Shown: positions 45,053 to 56,398 of the stretch, piece after piece
How the letters are laid out: every line of letters starts with the position of its first letter
Position numbering within the stretch: the stretch's first letter is position 1
NCBI RefSeq assembly: GCF_008180865.1
Contig: NZ_VTEX01000002.1
Location: 992,001 to 1,056,000, forward strand
Length of the DNA: 64,000 bases
Origin: Rossellomorea aquimaris
GTDB lineage: Bacteria; Bacillota; Bacilli; Bacillales; Bacillaceae_B
Direction of reading: 5' to 3'
Notes under the pieces: model-generated
The model's database searches: none
What the model was told of the DNA's origin: nothing
The model's input: the letters and a program-made list of their open reading frames with translations, nothing else
Translations under genes and position numbers: made by a program

Positions 45053-46333
45053 TTAGAATTGAGCAGCCTCTGTTGAACCTTTAAGGGCTGTCGTAGAGGA
45101 TGTTCCACCTGAAATCACCATCGATACTTCGTCAAAATAGCCTGTTCCTACTTCGCGCTGATGTCTCGTAGCTGAATAGCCATATTTCTCGCTGGCGAAT
45201 TCCGCTTCTTGAAGCTGGGAATAAGCAGCCATCCCGCGCTCTTTGTACCCTCTCGCAAGCTCGAACATGCTATGGTTCAGGGCGTGGAATCCTGCAAGCG
45301 TTACAAACTGGAACTTATAGCCCATTTTCCCAAGCTCCTTTTGGAACTTAGCGATCGTTTCATCGTCCAGTTTCTTCTTCCAGTTAAAGGATGGCGAGCA
45401 GTTATACGCCAATAATTTCCCTGGATGTTCAGCATGAATCGCCTCAGCAAATTGACGGGCTTCTTCAAGACTCGGTTCAGATGTTTCACACCACACAAGA
45501 TCTGCATAAGGAGCATAAGCCAAACCCCTTGCAATCGCCTGATCCAAGCCCGCTCTTGTACGGAAGAACCCTTCAGGAGTGCGTTCCCCTGTAATGAACT
45601 GCGCATCGTACGGATCAACATCGCTCGTAATTAAATCTGCGGCATTCGCATCTGTACGGGCTACGATTAATGTTGGTACACCCATTACATCTGCCGCCAG
45701 ACGTGCTGAAATTAAATTCTTCACTGACGTTTGTGTCGGCAGTAATACTTTACCTCCCAAGTGTCCGCACTTCTTCTCAGAAGAAAGCTGATCTTCAAAG
45801 TGGACGGCTGAAGCCCCCGCTTCGATCATACCCTTCATGAGTTCAAATACATTAAGCTGTCCTCCAAAGCCAGCTTCTGCATCGGCTACAATCGGGACAA
45901 ACCAATCGATCGATTCATCACCTTCAACATAGTGAACCTGATCAGCACGTTGAAGAGCCTGGTTGATTCTTTTCACGACGGATGGTACAGAGTTCGCCGG
46001 GTACAGACTTTGATCGGGATACATTTGCCCGGCAAGGTTAGCATCCGCCGCTACCTGCCATCCGCTTAAGTAGATCGCTTTCAAACCGGCTCTGACTTGT
46101 TGGACAGCCTGGTTTCCTGTCAAGGCACCAAGTGCATTGATATAATCTTCTTTGTGAAGAAGATTCCATAGCTTTTCAGATCCGTGCCGGGCAAGAGTAT
46201 GCTCTATATCAATTGAACCTCTTAAACGGATGACATCTTCAGCTGAATAAGGTCGAGATACCCCTTGCCATCTTTGATCCATCTCCCAATTCTCCTGTAG
46301 TGCTTTCACGCGCTCGTTATTTGCTTTTACCAT
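45053..46333 (-). CDS. aceA: Isocitrate lyase
   Basis: A 426-residue enzyme that splits isocitrate into glyoxylate and succinate. The catalytic loop KKCGHLGGK is at 187-195 (Cys189), and [10 protein letters not shown] provides Mg-binding Asp residues. With malate synthase upstream it forms the glyoxylate bypass for growth on acetate or fatty acids. ATG with AAGGGAGAG upstream. The 197-nt gap after aceB contains two copies of the 12-mer repeat. Confidence 0.97.
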   Translation of the reverse strand: MVKANNERVKALQENWEMDQRWQGVSRPYSAEDVIRLRGSIDIEHTLARHGSEKLWNLLHKEDYINALGALTGNQAVQQVRAGLKAIYLSGWQVAADANLAGQMYPDQSLYPANSVPSVVKRINQALQRADQVHYVEGDESIDWFVPIVADAEAGFGGQLNVFELMKGMIEAGASAVHFEDQLSSEKKCGHLGGKVLLPTQTSVKNLISARLAADVMGVPTLIVARTDANAADLITSDVDPYDAQFITGERTPEGFFRTRAGLDQAIARGLAYAPYADLVWCETSEPSLEEARQFAEAIHAEHPGKLLAYNCSPSFNWKKKLDDETIAKFQKELGKMGYKFQFVTLAGFHALNHSMFELARGYKERGMAAYSQLQEAEFASEKYGYSATRHQREVGTGYFDEVSMVISGGTSSTTALKGSTEAAQF

Positions 46334-46428
46334 TAATAATCTCTCCCTTTTGTTTTTTTGGTTTTGATTCTAAGCATTAAGCGAATTTCTTTGGTGAAGT
46401 TGTATTTATCCGATGTGCAGTTAGTTTG

Positions 46429-46440
46429 AGGTCCGTCCCT
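46429..46440 (+). repeat. 12-mer repeat copy between aceB and aceA
   Basis: Exact plus-strand copy, flanked as TTTGAGGTCCGTCCCTCTAT, 95 nt upstream of aceA. Confidence 0.85.
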
Positions 46441-46518
46441 CTATTCACTGCAGAGGTGATTAAATATAGTAATCAGGCTTGTGTATACAACCTATTTTGC
46501 TTTGACGATGCTTTTTGC

Positions 46519-46530
46519 AGGTCCGTCCCT
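46519..46530 (+). repeat. 12-mer repeat copy abutting the aceB stop codon
   Basis: Exact plus-strand copy ending one base before the aceB stop (46531). Same orientation as the copy 90 bp away, so these two cannot pair. Confidence 0.85.
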
Positions 46531-48123
46531 CTAAAGGATTCGGTAGCCCGGGATCGTGAGGAAGTCTGTGAATTGTTCGTTCTGGATGAGTTGATCGAAT
46601 AGCTGGACGGCTTCTGAGAACCGGCGATTTTTGTACTGTTCTTCTCCCAATTGGCTTTTGAGTTTGGTCAGTTCTTCTTGCTTCAGCTGCTCATAGAGAT
46701 CGATGGTGATGTTTCGCCCGTCGTCTAGTATTCCTTTCGGATGACGGATCCATTGCCATAACTGAGCCCGGGAAATTTCAGCCGTTGCCACGTCCTCCAT
46801 TAAGTTGTGGATCGGTGCTGCCCCTTGCCCGCTCAACCAGGAAGATATATATTGAATACCGACGTTAATGTTTAATCGGACACCTTCTTCTGTTATCGTC
46901 CCTTGAGGAACTTCAAGAAGATCCTGATCAGACACTTCCAAATCATCTAATGTTTTCTCTGCAATTTGGTTATCATGTTTCATTTCCTGATTGAAAACGT
47001 CCATGGCAACAGGTACGAGACCAGGATGAGCTACCCATGTGCCATCATGACCATCCCGCGCTTCTCTTTCTTTATCTGCTCTCACCTTGTTAAACGCTTC
47101 TTCGTTTTTAACAGGATCATTTTTAACAGGGATCTGAGCTGCCATTCCTCCAATTGCTGGTGCACCTCTCCTGTGACAGGTCTTAATCGTGAGCAAAGAA
47201 TACGATCTCATGAATGGTGCTGTCATCGTCACCGTTGAACGGTCAGGCAGGATCACATCTTTTTGTTCCCTAAGTTTTTTAATATAGCTGAAAATATAAT
47301 CCCATCTTCCACAGTTCAATCCTGCCGAATGCTCCTTTAATTCATAAAGGATTTCATCCATTTCAAATGCCGCTGTGATGGTTTCAATCAGGACCGTTGC
47401 TTTGATCGTTCCTTGAGGAATCCCGATATATTCCTGAGCAAATATAAACACGTCATTCCAGAAGCGCGCTTCCTCGTGACTTTCTAATTTAGGTAAGTAG
47501 AAATAAGGGCCTTTGTTCGTTGAGGTTAAATGAGTTGCATTATGAAAAAAGAATAATCCAAAGTCGACAAGGCTTGCTGATATCGATTTCCCATCCAATT
47601 CGATATGTTTCTCTTCCAGATGTAATCCTCTGGGCCGAACAATTAGTACGGCATGTTCTTTGTTTAATTCATAACGCTTCCCATTCGGATTCGTGAAGTC
47701 AATTGTTTGATGTACTGCATCTCTGAGGTTGATTTGTCCTTCAATGAGGTTCGTCCATGTAGGTGAAGTGGCATCTTCAAAGCATGCCATGAAACATTTT
47801 GCGCCTGAGTTCAATGCGTTAATGACCATTTTCCGGTCAACAGGTCCAGTGATCTCTACTCTTCTATCCTGTAAGGCTTGAGGAATCGGACTCACTTTCC
47901 ATTCACTTTGTCGAATCGAATCTGTTTCAGTTAAGAAGCGAGGAAGTTCCCCTCCATTGATCCGTTCCTGCAGTTTCTCTCTGTTGTGTAACAGCTCTCT
48001 CCGTTTTGCTCCGAATCGGCGCTCCAGTTGTTCTAGAAACTGCAATGCTTTCTGGGATAAAATTTCATCAAAGCCTGGCTGAAGTTCACCAGTTACCTTG
48101 ATACCAACCATTTTTGTAGACAT
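46531..48123 (-). CDS. aceB: Malate synthase A
   Basis: A 530-residue single-domain-type malate synthase that condenses glyoxylate and acetyl-CoA. The signature around the catalytic Arg and Glu/Asp is present (LIVRPRGLHLEEKH, LIETITAAFEMDEILYEL, GLNCGRWDYIFSYIKK), and the C-terminal catalytic Asp region NVGIQYISSWLSGQGAAPIHNLMEDVATAEISRAQLWQW is intact. ATG with AAGGAG 12 nt upstream (long spacing). Upstream are palindromic sites (48165-48206) and a possible small ORF. Confidence 0.95.
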   Translation of the reverse strand: MSTKMVGIKVTGELQPGFDEILSQKALQFLEQLERRFGAKRRELLHNREKLQERINGGELPRFLTETDSIRQSEWKVSPIPQALQDRRVEITGPVDRKMVINALNSGAKCFMACFEDATSPTWTNLIEGQINLRDAVHQTIDFTNPNGKRYELNKEHAVLIVRPRGLHLEEKHIELDGKSISASLVDFGLFFFHNATHLTSTNKGPYFYLPKLESHEEARFWNDVFIFAQEYIGIPQGTIKATVLIETITAAFEMDEILYELKEHSAGLNCGRWDYIFSYIKKLREQKDVILPDRSTVTMTAPFMRSYSLLTIKTCHRRGAPAIGGMAAQIPVKNDPVKNEEAFNKVRADKEREARDGHDGTWVAHPGLVPVAMDVFNQEMKHDNQIAEKTLDDLEVSDQDLLEVPQGTITEEGVRLNINVGIQYISSWLSGQGAAPIHNLMEDVATAEISRAQLWQWIRHPKGILDDGRNITIDLYEQLKQEELTKLKSQLGEEQYKNRRFSEAVQLFDQLIQNEQFTDFLTIPGYRIL

Positions 48124-48164
48124 TGAACACCATCACTCCTTAGCAGTATTAAACAAATCACTAT

Positions 48165-48206
48165 TGTTATAATACAGATTATTTAGCATGTTTGTATTAT
48201 ATAACA
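48165..48206. promoter_or_regulatory. Paired dyad sites before aceB, overlapping the -10
   Basis: TGTTATAATACA (48165-48176) and TGTATTATATAACA (48193-48206) are inverted copies apart from two extra bases. The second covers the -10 of the aceB promoter. Such paired sites suggest a repressor operator controlling the glyoxylate shunt; the factor is unknown. Confidence 0.35.
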
Positions 48207-48224
48207 GAGTATTTTAATTTGGAA
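48196..48224 (-). promoter_or_regulatory. Possible sigma-A promoter of aceB
   Basis: On the minus strand TTCCAA (plus 48219-48224), 17 nt, then a perfect TATAAT (plus 48196-48201). The -35 is only 3 of 6. Confidence 0.45.
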
Positions 48225-48283
48225 CAACTTTCTGATAATTTTCTTTCGACAAATTTCGTAACACTATCAAAGAGGACATTCAT
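48197..48283 (-). CDS. Candidate 28-residue small ORF upstream of aceB
   Basis: ATG at 48283 with AAAGGAG 8 nt upstream, stop TAA at 48197-48199. The predicted peptide starts MNVLFDSVTKFVERKLSE and ends SCSKLKYSVI, an amphipathic helix. It lies just after the opuE terminator and ends on the putative aceB -10. It could be a leader peptide, a small toxin-like peptide, or chance. I see no homologue to support it. Confidence 0.35.
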   Translation of the reverse strand: MNVLFDSVTKFVERKLSESCSKLKYSVI

Positions 48284-48324
48284 CACAATTTCTCCTTTCT
48301 TTAAAAAAATAAAGCACAACAAAA

Positions 48325-48373
48325 AAGAGGTCCGTCCCTCAGCCACTTTTAAGTGACGAGGGACGGACCTCTT
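48325..48373. terminator. opuE terminator built from two 12-mer repeats
   Basis: AAGAGGTCCGTCCCTC (48325-48340) pairs perfectly with 48358-48373 (16 bp); the loop has an inner CACTT/AAGTG stem. 12-mer copies at 48328-48339 and 48359-48370. On the minus strand it leads into T6, after the opuE stop at 48387. Confidence 0.9.
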
Positions 48374-48386
48374 ATCGATATTGTCA

Positions 48387-49895
48387 TTATTTTACGATGT
48401 CTTTGGCAACTGCTTCGTCGAATTCAGCTTGGATCTCAGCACTTGGTTGTGGTCCAACCTTACTGAAGATCACGATTGCCAGCATAGCAAGGAAGAATCC
48501 TGGAACAATTTCATACAGTTCGAATGGAATAACTCCCGCTGCAGTCAGCTGTTTCCAAACAACGACTGTTATAGCACCAGTGATCATACCAGCTAAAGCA
48601 CCGTTTCGTGTCATACCTTTCCAGTAAAGTGACAACAGGATGATTGGTCCGAATGCGGCACCGAATCCGCCCCAAGCGTAACTTACCAGATCTAGAATCT
48701 TCGTACCGCCGCCATTGGCAGGGTTACCTTGAATGGCAAGCACGATCGCGATGAATGCGATTAGAAGCACTCCGATACGACCTACCCATACAAGCTCGTT
48801 GTCAGAAGCATTCTTACGGATGATCGCTTTATAGAAATCCTCCGCTAGTGCACTGGAAGAAACGAGTAATTGGGAATCAATTGTACTCATGATAGCAGAT
48901 AGAATCGCTGCTAACAGAATTCCGGATACCCACGGGTTAAATAGAACATCTGTAAAGAAGATGAATACTTTCTCAGAATTATCAACATCACCTGTGATTA
49001 ATGGCATATCAGCGAAATAGGCGATACCAGAGAAACCGACCAGTACAGCACCAATCATTGATAACGTCATCCAGCTCATACCAATCCAACGTGCCTTTGG
49101 TACATCTTTAGTGGATTTAAGTGCCATAAAGCGGGTAATGATATGCGGCTGACCGAAGTAACCAAGTCCCCATGCAAGGAGTGAAATGACTCCCATAACC
49201 GTCATCGTGTTCATTGTGTCCAGATTCGCCGGGTCTACAGAACGAACGGCATCAACTGTAGCATTCCATCCACCTAACTCTGCGATCGCAACGATTGGTG
49301 TAATGATCAATGCAAGGAACATTAGAATACCTTGTACGAAGTCAGTCCAACTTACTGCTAAGAATCCTCCAAGGAATGTGTAAGAAATGATTACTGCTGC
49401 ACCAATCCAAAGTGATTGATTGTAAGACATTCCGAACGTTTCCTGGAATAATAGCGCTCCGCCTACAAGACCTGAAGATGTGTAAAAGGTAAAGAATACC
49501 AAGATGATAACTGCTGAAATGACACGAAGGAGACGGGAACCATCTCTAAAACGATTTTCAAAGAAATCCGGAACCGTAATAGAATCGTTTGCTACCTCCG
49601 TGTAAGCGCGTAGTCTTGAAGCAACGAATCTCCAGTTTAAATAAGCACCAATTACTAACCCAATACTTAACCAGATCGACCCTAAACCAATTGCATAAGC
49701 AAGGCCGGGCAGTCCCAGTAATAACCATGAACTCATATCTGAAGCACCAGCACTTAATGCTGCTACCCCCGGTCCTAAACTACGTCCTCCAAGAACGTAA
49801 TCCGATAAATTACTTGTTAATTTGTAAGAAATAATACCGATTGCGAGCATTCCAACTAAATATACGATAAAGGTGACTAAAGTAGCTATATCCAT
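48387..49895 (-). CDS. opuE: Sodium/proline symporter, OpuE/PutP type
   Basis: A 502-residue Na+/solute symporter with about 13 helices. The SSS-family signature is visible (LSAGASDMSSWLLLGLPGLAYAIGLG, and GRIGVLLIAFIAIVLAIQGN). It imports proline with sodium. I prefer OpuE (osmoprotective proline uptake) to PutP because the gene sits by the camS/yerH-ligA cluster as in B. subtilis and has a sigma-B-like promoter (50007-50032), as opuE does. No put catabolic genes adjoin. ATG start. Confidence 0.85.
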   Translation of the reverse strand: MDIATLVTFIVYLVGMLAIGIISYKLTSNLSDYVLGGRSLGPGVAALSAGASDMSSWLLLGLPGLAYAIGLGSIWLSIGLVIGAYLNWRFVASRLRAYTEVANDSITVPDFFENRFRDGSRLLRVISAVIILVFFTFYTSSGLVGGALLFQETFGMSYNQSLWIGAAVIISYTFLGGFLAVSWTDFVQGILMFLALIITPIVAIAELGGWNATVDAVRSVDPANLDTMNTMTVMGVISLLAWGLGYFGQPHIITRFMALKSTKDVPKARWIGMSWMTLSMIGAVLVGFSGIAYFADMPLITGDVDNSEKVFIFFTDVLFNPWVSGILLAAILSAIMSTIDSQLLVSSSALAEDFYKAIIRKNASDNELVWVGRIGVLLIAFIAIVLAIQGNPANGGGTKILDLVSYAWGGFGAAFGPIILLSLYWKGMTRNGALAGMITGAITVVVWKQLTAAGVIPFELYEIVPGFFLAMLAIVIFSKVGPQPSAEIQAEFDEAVAKDIVK

Positions 49896-50435
49896 TGTGT
49901 AGTTAGCATTCTCCTTTCAATAAATTTGTATTGCTTTTCGTTAGGTGCTTAATCTAACTTTCGAACCATGCTAAAAGACATGTCGAATTGTAAGTCCAAC
50001 AGTTCTTTACCCCATGCATACGGGTTGTAAACTTATTCACTCAATAATGTTTGAAAAAGTTTATTCTGCGAAGCGACGTTCCGTAACAAGTTCACAACGT
50101 TATTAATAGTAACATACATTCACAAGGTTAACAGACAGAATTTTCTAAATACATTTACCTATATGAATAATTATTTATATTAAGTGCATATATTTTTATA
50201 AAAGCGCTTTTTTAGCTATATCTATTCATAAAAATTTATAAAATTAAGTTACTTTTTGTTCACAAATCCGTCGAGATTACAGTTATTTCACTAACGTTAG
50301 CATCATTATTTTGCAACAAATGATACATTCATATACATGATGAGACGGTGGGGAATAGAAAATTTCATGGATGGCTTTTTGAAACTGGTTAATTGTCGCT
50401 GATGCAGATAGGTCATTTCTCTGTAAAAGCCAAAC
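49896..50435. other. Long opuE upstream region, no gene
   Basis: About 540 bp with a sigma-B promoter (listed separately) and AT-rich sequence. AAAAGCGCTTTT at 50200-50211 is a 12-bp palindrome whose core AAGCGCTT fits the centre of a catabolite-responsive element but whose outer bases do not. No coding region is seen. Confidence 0.5.
50007..50032 (-). promoter_or_regulatory. Sigma-B type promoter of opuE
   Basis: On the minus strand GTTTAC (plus 50027-50032), 14 nt, then GGGTAA (plus 50007-50012). The implied leader is about 105 nt. B. subtilis opuE is known to have a sigma-B promoter besides a sigma-A one, which supports both the promoter and the gene name. Confidence 0.65.
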
Positions 50436-50460
50436 AAAAAAGCCTGAGATTCCCCAAGCT
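50436..50460 (-). terminator. Terminator of the 37-residue membrane protein gene
   Basis: On the minus strand AGCTTGGG pairs with CTCAGGCT (two G-U) around GAAT, then T6 (plus 50436-50440 and neighbours), 10 nt after the stop codon. Confidence 0.65.
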
Positions 50461-50469
50461 TTTTACCGA

Positions 50470-50583
50470 TTACATTTTGTCCTCCAATTTCTTCACTCTC
50501 TTTTCTAATTTCTTGTTTTGTTCAAGAAGGATCATGACAATCGAGAAAGCCCCTCCGGCTAAAACAAATGCGATTATTTCCAT
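50470..50583 (-). CDS. 37-residue single-helix membrane protein
   Basis: ATG at 50583, preceded by GGGGAAAAGG, stop at 50470-50472. The product has a hydrophobic N-terminal helix (MEIIAFVLAGGAFSIVMILL) followed by a charged coiled helix (EQNKKLEKRVKKLEDKM), a layout typical of real small bacillar membrane proteins. A terminator follows directly. Located between opuE and camS, where B. subtilis has small genes too. Function unknown. Confidence 0.65.
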   Translation of the reverse strand: MEIIAFVLAGGAFSIVMILLEQNKKLEKRVKKLEDKM

Positions 50584-50797
50584 CAGCCTTTTCCCCTTTC
50601 CTGTCTTCAATCTATATATGCATTACGTATATCCGTCACACTTGGTTTCGTTTTTTGTAAATATCGTGAAGTACATGACGATGGGAGGATCAGGTTTATC
50701 GACCGTTATTGAAATTTATCAACCTTTTTTTCATTTTATGAACCGTTCTACAGGATCCGACTAATTTCTGTGACACCTCTACAGCCCTATCCCTCAA

Positions 50798-50826
50798 CAA
50801 AAAAAGAACTAACCTATAAGATTAGT
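50798..50826 (-). terminator. Terminator of the pcrB-pcrA-ligA-camS operon
   Basis: ACTAACC (50808-50814) pairs with GATTAGT (50820-50826), one G-U; on the minus strand T8 follows (plus 50798-50805), 13 nt after the camS stop. Confidence 0.7.
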
Positions 50827-50838
50827 CCTTTTCCTCTT

Positions 50839-51990
50839 TTATTCATAAATGTGCAAATACGTTTCTTTACTTCCAGGCTTCTTCACGATCAGAGCTTCCG
50901 GTCCATAGGACGATGACACGAGGAGTTCCACATCCCAGGTGTCTGGCGTCTGCTTGCTGATCATGCCGGAAAGATGCTGTGCAAATCCGATGGTTTCAGC
51001 TTTTCCTTGGAAGGACAGTGCTACCTCGAATTTCATATTGGACAGCTTTTGGTTTTGGTATAGTGCTTGTCCCGTCAGACCCGTGTAAACAGGAAAATAT
51101 TTTTCGATATCCGTTTTCAGCTCGTTAAATACTTTGTAATCGTTTGGATGATTCTCCTGTGCTTCCGGAGAAGGGAATAAGTAGAAATCTTCATTGATTC
51201 CTTCCCAGTTTTGGATGCTGCTTTCGTTTGCTTCAACGGTTGTGTAGGCGAAGAAATGGCCAGGGACGACCTGTTCTTTTGGAGCCTGTTTATAAAGCGA
51301 GATCATGATCGGAACGTTTTGAAGTTCTTTTTTCTGACGAAGACGTTTGAGGACTTCGTCGGCAATTCTCGCTCCTTGTTCCTTTAAGGCTTCATTGCTA
51401 ATGTTTTTGACTGTTCTTGTGCCAGATGAAAGATTGGTTTCATACTGAACAGAATTCAACGACAGCGCGATTGCTACTCCACCCAGATGGACCTTGTTGT
51501 CTTCTTTTTTCATTAAGTAATTATGTTCAATCACATGGGCTAAGTAGATTGGTGCGTTCTCACCCTTTGTCTGGACAGGGTTAAGCCCCACATTCTCAGA
51601 TTCTTGAAGTCCTTTTTCTTCCAGCTGTTCGCTTGTATATTTTCGTTGAAGCCAGCTATCAACTGTTTTCTTCGTGAGGAATTGGCCCTCTTTGAAGAAG
51701 TATTCATCCGTTGAGAAGCGATTTTGGGCTACCCTTAGCAAGCCCGTTTCAATTTCATTGATATCATATCTTGATCCTAAATCATTGACGACGACTCCAC
51801 GGGTTTTACTCGTTTCATACGGAAGCATCGTCTTGTAGTATTCCTTGGATATCTGGAAGCTTGGAATGATCGCTTTTTTTGCTTCGCTATCTTGGTTTTC
51901 CTGAACGACCTGATCCTGCTTCTCAAATGTCGGAGCACAGCCCCCTAATAACAATAATGCGGAGAGAGCGACCGAAATCCCTTTTTTCAT
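50839..51990 (-). CDS. camS: CamS family lipoprotein (YerH)
   Basis: A 383-residue surface lipoprotein: signal peptide MKKGISVALSALLLLGGC, lipidated at Cys18. It belongs to the CamS/YerH family, whose enterococcal and staphylococcal members release sex-pheromone peptides from the signal sequence; in Bacillus the role is unknown. Family blocks such as GENAPIYLAHVIEHNYL and VELLVSSSYGPEALI are intact. It follows ligA by 15 nt, as yerH does in B. subtilis. Confidence 0.9.
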   Translation of the reverse strand: MKKGISVALSALLLLGGCAPTFEKQDQVVQENQDSEAKKAIIPSFQISKEYYKTMLPYETSKTRGVVVNDLGSRYDINEIETGLLRVAQNRFSTDEYFFKEGQFLTKKTVDSWLQRKYTSEQLEEKGLQESENVGLNPVQTKGENAPIYLAHVIEHNYLMKKEDNKVHLGGVAIALSLNSVQYETNLSSGTRTVKNISNEALKEQGARIADEVLKRLRQKKELQNVPIMISLYKQAPKEQVVPGHFFAYTTVEANESSIQNWEGINEDFYLFPSPEAQENHPNDYKVFNELKTDIEKYFPVYTGLTGQALYQNQKLSNMKFEVALSFQGKAETIGFAQHLSGMISKQTPDTWDVELLVSSSYGPEALIVKKPGSKETYLHIYE

Positions 51991-52005
51991 TACTGGTTAC
52001 ACCTC

Positions 52006-54030
<2,025 letters not shown>

Positions 54031-54092
54031 CTAAAGTGTTCAGATTGATTGAGTTTAAGCCGGGAGTGAACTACCCACCCGACTTTAGATTG

Positions 54093-56315
54093 TTACGCTT
54101 TTTCTATAGGAGCGAATTTGGCAAGCAGACGTTTGATTCCCATCGGACTCGGGAACGCAATGTCGAGCTCTACGCTGTCTCCGGATCCTTTCACACTAAC
54201 AACCGTCCCTGTACCCCATTTCTTATGCTGTGCTTTGTCCCCTACTTGCCATGCAACAGACTCACCACCGGTTGTCGTTTGAACCGGTCGTGAAACAGGC
54301 TTACGCGGGGCAGGACGAGTTGGTGCTTTCGCTGATTTCCCTAAAGGTGTGAAGGCACTCTTCTTCTCTGCCATCACGTCATCCAGCAATTCAGCTGGAA
54401 TCTCCTGAATGAATCGGGACACAGGATTCATCTTCGTTTGCCCGAAGAGTATTCTCATTTGAGCATTTGTTAAATAGAGCTGTTCTTCTGCACGGGTGAT
54501 CCCTACATAAGCCAGACGGCGTTCTTCTTCCATCTCATCTTCTTCCATAAGGGAACGACTGTGTGGGAAAACCCCTTCCTCCATCCCCATCAGGAACACG
54601 ATAGGGAACTCAAGACCTTTTGCAGCATGAAGGGTCATCAGAATGACCGAGTCTTTTGGCTGATCATCTTCATCAAGCTTATCAATGTCCGCTACCAATG
54701 CCAGATCCGTTAAAAATGCGACAAGACTCTTGTCATCGTTGGACTGCTCGAAGCTTTTGGTTACAGACAGGAACTCGTCCAAGTTCTCCAAGCGACTTTG
54801 AGACTCAATCGACTTTTCTGCTTTTAACATATCGATGTAACCGGATTTCTCCAGTATTTCTTCTACGAGCTCGGTTACGGACAAATATTCCTGCATGGCC
54901 GTATAGCCTTTCACCATTTCCTTGAATTCTATGACAGCTTTCGTTATTTTCGGACTGAGCCCGATAAAGTCCGCTTCTTCCAACGTTCTGAACATGGAAA
55001 TATCATGATCCTGTGCATAACGGGCAATTTTGTCTACAGAGGTTGCCCCTACGCCCCGCTTCGGAACATTAATGACACGTATTAGGCTGATGTCATCATC
55101 CGGATTCGAGATGAGTCTCAGGTAAGCTAATATGTCTTTGATCTCTTTACGGTCATAGAACTTGATGCCGCCGACGATGGAGTATTCAATATTTGATTTT
55201 AAAAGAACTTCCTCCATCACACGGGACTGGGCGTTTGTTCGATAAAGGATGGCGAAATCGGAATATTTCCTCTTACCGCTTTCCGTCATTTCTTTGATTT
55301 TACCTGTCACAAATTGAGCTTCGGTCTGCTCGGTATCCGCTCTGAAATACGAAATCTTTTCACCATCATGATTTTCTGTCCAAAGATTCTTCGGTTTACG
55401 ATTCGAGTTCTTTTGGATCACTTCATTCGCCGCCTGCAGGATCCTCTTCGTTGAACGATAGTTTTGTTCAAGGAAAATAACGGTTGCTCTTGGATAATCC
55501 TTTTCAAAAGAAAGGATATTGGCAATGTCCGCACCGCGCCAGCGATAAATCGATTGATCGGAATCCCCGACTACACACAAGTTCTGAAAGCGGGAAGCCA
55601 GCAGTTTCACGAGCATATATTGAGCTCTGTTCGTATCCTGATACTCATCGACATGGATGTATTGGAACTTCCTTTGATAGAACTCCAGGACTTCCGGTAC
55701 ACGCTGAAACAGTTGAATCGTCGTCATGATGAGATCATCAAAATCCAACGCCTGATTCTTACGTAAACGCTTCTGATATTCTGTGTACACATCAGAGACA
55801 ACTTGATCGTAATATCCCCCTACCTGTTTGGATAATTCTTCGGGAGTCGTCAGCTCATTCTTCGCAGAGCTGATGGATCCCAAAAGCGAACGGGGATCAA
55901 ATTTTTTCGGATCAATATTTTTTTCTTTTAAAATCGCTTTGATCACCGATTGCTGATCGGTAGAATCAAGAATCGTAAAATTACGGTTCATCCCGATCCG
56001 GTCAATATCACGTCGCAGGATTCTGACACACATGCTGTGGAAGGTCGAGATCCAGATGTTATCAGAAGCACCGCCCAGTATGTTATGAATACGATCCTTC
56101 ATCTCTCTCGCTGCTTTATTTGTAAAGGTAATCGCTAAAATATTATAAGGATTGACCCCTTTTTCCACCATCAGATACGCTATTCGATGCGTCAATACTC
56201 TTGTCTTACCGGAGCCTGCCCCTGCCATGATCAGCAACGGCCCTTCTGTCGCCTTCACAGCTTCTGCCTGCTCAGGATTCATTCCATTCAACAATCGATC
56301 AGTCAAAAATTGCAT
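54093..56315 (-). CDS. pcrA: ATP-dependent DNA helicase PcrA
   Basis: A 740-residue UvrD-family 3'-5' helicase for repair and removal of RecA and transcription complexes. Q motif and Walker A are near the start ([26 protein letters not shown]), [11 protein letters not shown] is Walker [17 protein letters not shown] motif [11 protein letters not shown] motif [16 protein letters not shown] motif V and [13 protein letters not shown] motif VI. A Tudor-like RNA-polymerase-binding domain ends the protein ([18 protein letters not shown]). ATG start. Between pcrB and ligA. Confidence 0.97.
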   Translation of the reverse strand: MQFLTDRLLNGMNPEQAEAVKATEGPLLIMAGAGSGKTRVLTHRIAYLMVEKGVNPYNILAITFTNKAAREMKDRIHNILGGASDNIWISTFHSMCVRILRRDIDRIGMNRNFTILDSTDQQSVIKAILKEKNIDPKKFDPRSLLGSISSAKNELTTPEELSKQVGGYYDQVVSDVYTEYQKRLRKNQALDFDDLIMTTIQLFQRVPEVLEFYQRKFQYIHVDEYQDTNRAQYMLVKLLASRFQNLCVVGDSDQSIYRWRGADIANILSFEKDYPRATVIFLEQNYRSTKRILQAANEVIQKNSNRKPKNLWTENHDGEKISYFRADTEQTEAQFVTGKIKEMTESGKRKYSDFAILYRTNAQSRVMEEVLLKSNIEYSIVGGIKFYDRKEIKDILAYLRLISNPDDDISLIRVINVPKRGVGATSVDKIARYAQDHDISMFRTLEEADFIGLSPKITKAVIEFKEMVKGYTAMQEYLSVTELVEEILEKSGYIDMLKAEKSIESQSRLENLDEFLSVTKSFEQSNDDKSLVAFLTDLALVADIDKLDEDDQPKDSVILMTLHAAKGLEFPIVFLMGMEEGVFPHSRSLMEEDEMEEERRLAYVGITRAEEQLYLTNAQMRILFGQTKMNPVSRFIQEIPAELLDDVMAEKKSAFTPLGKSAKAPTRPAPRKPVSRPVQTTTGGESVAWQVGDKAQHKKWGTGTVVSVKGSGDSVELDIAFPSPMGIKRLLAKFAPIEKA

Positions 56316-56375
56316 ACTCTCACACCACCATAACGAACGTACGTTCTATATTTGTATTCCATTATATCCCACTTA

Positions 56376-56387
56376 GGGACGGACCTC
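56376..56387 (-). repeat. 12-mer repeat copy between pcrB and pcrA
   Basis: Exact minus-strand copy within the pcrB-pcrA gap, so inside a transcript. The match to the rlmCD coding copy extends to 20 nt. Confidence 0.85.
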
Positions 56388-56398
56388 CAGTTTAATCC

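Noticed and set aside
50200-50211. AAAAGCGCTTTT palindrome as a catabolite-responsive element
   Set aside because: Only the core matches; the outer TG and CA bases are missing and it is 300 bp from the opuE start.
50393-50764. A 123-residue plus-strand frame
   Set aside because: It is the shadow of the 37-residue membrane protein gene and its terminator on the minus strand.
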